Shown: positions 6,252 to 7,960 of the stretch, in pieces
How positions within the stretch are numbered: the stretch's first letter is position 1
How the letters are laid out: the number at the start of each line of letters is the position of its first letter
DNA from: an uncultured Lachnospiraceae bacterium
GTDB lineage: Bacteria; Bacillota; Clostridia; Lachnospirales; Lachnospiraceae
DNA length: 7,960 nt
Direction of reading: 5' to 3'
Assembly: GCA_947589175.1 (NCBI GenBank)
Contig: CANPZR010000105.1
Coordinates: forward strand, 1-7,960
Translations under genes and position numbers: made by a program
Notes under the pieces: model-generated
Seen by the model: only the letters and a program-made list of their open reading frames with translations
Told to the model about the DNA's origin: nothing
Database searches by the model: none

Positions 6252-6371
6252 CTAAATTTCTACACCCTCTAATACCCTGCGTATATTTTCCTTGCACTCC
6301 GCATAGCTCTCGCCGGGATGCGCTTCGTACATCTTTTTCTCCCCTACGCGCTCTGGAATATGAGATTCCAT
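6252..6371 (-). CDS. Short ORF of 39 aa directly downstream of promoter copy 2
   Basis: ATG at 6371 follows a run of seven G (6385-6379), an unusual but workable ribosome site, and lies about 50 bases after the -10 box of promoter copy 2. The product begins MESHIPERVGEKKMYEAHPG and ends ENIRRVLEGVEI. It is charged and soluble, with no membrane segment. I do not recognise a family. The C-terminal ESYAECKENIRRVLEG faintly recalls the helix of HicB-type antitoxins, too weakly to assign. Its stop is followed 15 bases later by the next short ORF. It could be a small regulator, a leader peptide or a gene remnant. Confidence 0.45.
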   Translation of the reverse strand: MESHIPERVGEKKMYEAHPGESYAECKENIRRVLEGVEI

Positions 6372-6406
6372 ACCCAATCCCCCCCAGTTTTAAAATAACC
6401 ACCAAT

Positions 6407-6457
6407 ATTGTTTACATGATACATTATAACCCAAATCATAATGCGTAACAAGAAAAA
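6407..6457 (-). repeat. 51-base direct repeat containing a promoter, copy 2
   Basis: Matches 4674-4724 at 44 of 51 positions, same orientation, offset 1733 bases. The flanks on both sides are unrelated, except that each leader ends in a G-run ribosome site before an ATG. Confidence 0.85.
6423..6451 (-). promoter_or_regulatory. Sigma-A type promoter for the short ORFs (copy 2)
   Basis: On the minus strand, -35 TTGTTA (6451-6446) and -10 TATAAT (6428-6423) are separated by 17 bases. Both boxes and the spacing match promoter copy 1 at 4690-4718. It lies 52 bases after the stop codon of the intact AlbA_2/GHKL gene and would drive the two short ORFs and perhaps the damaged AlbA_2/GHKL gene. A further TGATATACT box (6121-6113) might also serve the damaged gene. 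Confidence 0.75.
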
Positions 6458-6466
6458 CCTTCCGTA

Positions 6467-6485
6467 AAAGCTGATGCAACAGCCT
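6467..6485 (-). terminator. Weak possible terminator after the 474-aa gene
   Basis: On the minus strand, GCTG-TTGCAT-CAGC is followed directly by TTTTA. The stem is only four pairs, so termination would be inefficient at best. It lies between the stop at 6504 and promoter copy 2. Confidence 0.2.
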
Positions 6486-6503
6486 TCCCTGCTCATTGAA
6501 ATT

Positions 6504-7928
6504 TCACACTTTCACATACTTTTGACCAGGGCTCTTAGGTTTTTCCGGCATAGTCAGTCGCAGTTTACCGCTGCTGACAAGTGGATTTACAATCTTTGAC
6601 ATCACATGATTTTTCGATTTCCCAACAAATGCCGCAATTTCATCCCTTGTCCGCGGAATGGAGCAAAATTCTATCAGCGAATCAAAAATAGGTATTGATT
6701 CTGAAAACAAGCCATTTTTCATGACTACTCTAAATTCACCGTGAACTGCCGAAAAAATGGGCGCTGGCAGACCGGCTGCGGCAAATTCATTGCGTATAGT
6801 AGGGATGCCGGAATATCTGTTTTCTGTTATGTGTAAAAGTTCAAGCACATTAGCGAGAACCGCGTTTCTTGTCTCGGGGCGCACCTTGCCCAGCGCGTCA
6901 ATAGAGATTTTTCCATATAGTCCGCCACTATTGATAATTTCCATACGGTCACGGTACATCTCAATGCGAACAGGTACATTTTCCGTATGAATACTGTAGT
7001 CCCTGTGCACCAGCGCGTTCAATATAGCCTCACGGACTGCCCGGATCGGATACTCGGGTTTATCCGCGCGTCGTCCATTTTCATCTATAATTGTTTTGGT
7101 ACGGCTGTTCCTGCGGACAAATTCGACTGCTTCTTCAAGCATATCGGGAATTGCGCCGGTAATACGCTTATTATCAATAAAGCGTTCGCCGTCATTGCCG
7201 GATGACACCAGCTCCGTCCCGGGGAGCGATACTGCGGTGATGCAGAGCTGCGGGAAATATGCCTGTGGATAATTGGAAAATGTCATTAAACCCGCAAGCG
7301 TAGGAACGCCGTCACGAGTGATGCCCATAAGTTCCAAAATTTCATCTTCGGCGACATGATCTGCCAGATTTCCGCGGTCATTTTTTACTGCCTGCATATA
7401 ATCTTCTAACCGCTTTTCGTTGATCATATGAAATCTTCCGTTCTCTACAACACGGGCATCATCACGGATTCTTTTGCGAAAAGCCTCATAACTGTAAATC
7501 TCGTATTCACTCATGGGCTCATCGGATTCTCCGACACGGACATACGATCCCCGGATACGGCCTACGCCCTTATAAAATACAGGCCGCTCTACTATATCAA
7601 CTCCCGGTATTTCCGCGGACACCACTGCCTTTCCTTCCATCTCGCACACAGTAAACAGAGCACGAACCGGCGGCTCCATCTGTTTACACTGCTCCGTTAC
7701 CTTTTTTTGAAGATCCTGGGCGTCATACACGCCTTTAATCGAATAATTGTCTGTCTCGTCAATTCCAAAAATAATAATGCCGCCTTCATCTTGGTTGGAA
7801 AAAGAAGAAAGCGTATCAAATAATCTCGTGGGACAACCCTGCGCGGCCGCTTTTAACTCGATTGTCTGCGTTTCTGTTTTCATATTTCTAATATCTAAAA
7901 CGATTTTTTTGAGTTCTTCTGATTGCAT
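6504..7928 (-). CDS. AlbA_2 + GHKL ATPase + winged-helix protein ('RecG-like' DNA-binding family), 474 aa
   Basis: Three parts are visible. Residues about 18-140 are an AlbA_2 (Schlafen-type) nucleic-acid-binding domain: E24/K26 in TIELKAA, then LSSFSNQDEGGIIIFGIDE (40-58). Residues about 290-410 are a GHKL-type ATPase fold: the N-box RAVREAILNALVHRDYS (about 295-312), then DRMEIINSGGLYG, then LHITENRYSGIPTIRNEF. The last box, NRYSGIPTI, departs from the usual R-x-GSGI, so ATP binding may be weakened. Residues about 412-470 are a winged helix (RTRDEIAAFVGKSKNHVMSK, then a basic wing). The length fits the family. The ATG at 7928 has AGGAGG (7942-7937) eight bases upstream. Family members are annotated as transcriptional regulators or 'ATP-dependent DNA helicase RecG-like', although they lack helicase motifs. 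It is intact, unlike its relative at 6041-5010, from which it is diverged in sequence, so the two are not a recent tandem duplicate. Confidence 0.88.
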   Translation of the reverse strand: MQSEELKKIVLDIRNMKTETQTIELKAAAQGCPTRLFDTLSSFSNQDEGGIIIFGIDETDNYSIKGVYDAQDLQKKVTEQCKQMEPPVRALFTVCEMEGKAVVSAEIPGVDIVERPVFYKGVGRIRGSYVRVGESDEPMSEYEIYSYEAFRKRIRDDARVVENGRFHMINEKRLEDYMQAVKNDRGNLADHVAEDEILELMGITRDGVPTLAGLMTFSNYPQAYFPQLCITAVSLPGTELVSSGNDGERFIDNKRITGAIPDMLEEAVEFVRRNSRTKTIIDENGRRADKPEYPIRAVREAILNALVHRDYSIHTENVPVRIEMYRDRMEIINSGGLYGKISIDALGKVRPETRNAVLANVLELLHITENRYSGIPTIRNEFAAAGLPAPIFSAVHGEFRVVMKNGLFSESIPIFDSLIEFCSIPRTRDEIAAFVGKSKNHVMSKIVNPLVSSGKLRLTMPEKPKSPGQKYVKV

Positions 7929-7960
7929 TGATACTTCCTCCTCGAAAATCTTAATGATAT

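Noticed and set aside
6252..6371. HicB-type antitoxin
   Set aside because: Only one helix-sized segment is similar, the domain is far too short, and no HicA-like partner is present.
6079..6405. A 108-aa minus-strand open frame across the gap before the damaged AlbA_2/GHKL gene
   Set aside because: It starts before the G-run ribosome site, has odd composition and overlaps two better-supported short ORFs (6371-6252 and 6236-6105) in other frames.
4674..6457. A complete mobile element bounded by att-like repeats
   Set aside because: The repeats are imperfect, contain a promoter that explains their conservation, and no integrase or transposase lies between them. It is kept only as an alternative.
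1..7960. CRISPR arrays, tRNA, rRNA genes, riboswitches
   Set aside because: No regularly spaced short repeats, no cloverleaf-like sequence with the usual TTCGA arm, and no recognisable riboswitch core were seen by eye.

Overview
The window looks like accessory chromosomal DNA from a Gram-positive, moderately AT-rich Clostridia-type bacterium, most likely Lachnospiraceae. The evidence is the strong AGGAGG-type ribosome sites, sigma-A style promoters with TATAAT boxes and 17-base spacers, a membrane Ser/Thr kinase of the Firmicutes 'GYTPIEQY' type, and two AlbA_2/GHKL proteins of the 'RecG-like / putative DNA-binding' families common in gut Clostridia. These assignments come from reading the translations; no database search was run.

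Layout. Positions 1-179 hold a 49-base dyad and then the start of a small XRE-type regulator (180-539, + strand). Everything else codes on the minus strand. A convergent gap (540-681) carries a hairpin that looks like a bidirectional terminator. Reading leftward from the right edge, the minus-strand genes are: an intact AlbA_2 + GHKL-ATPase + winged-helix protein (7928-6504); a promoter (6423-6451) followed by two very short ORFs with good ribosome sites (6371-6252 and 6236-6105); a damaged second AlbA_2/GHKL gene (6041-5010); a fragment of a surface protein with an Asp/Ser/Thr-rich linker and the first strand of a C-type-lectin-like fold (about 4936-4748); a second copy of the same promoter (4690-4718); and a two-gene unit made of an unrecognised helical protein (4646-3276) and a membrane Ser/Thr kinase (3156-682).

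How the genes work together. The best candidate for a functional system is the pair 4646-3276 plus 3156-682. They share one promoter, and the frame of the first gene runs on after its TAA for 39 more sense codons to a TAATG overlap with the kinase start, which suggests they were, or still are, translationally coupled. The first protein carries two copies of a small helical module, one near each end. The kinase has an intact catalytic core, one membrane segment and an extracytoplasmic half of about 495 residues that reads like three related alpha/beta modules, with no PASTA domains. I infer an envelope-sensing kinase with a dedicated cytoplasmic partner or substrate.

The stretch 4700-6460 looks like a graveyard or recombination zone. 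It has a 51-base promoter duplication at each end, a 26-base exact repeat about 1 kb apart read in different frames, an AlbA_2 gene with an in-frame internal deletion and a replaced C-terminus, a truncated lectin-like gene, and truncated-looking short ORFs.
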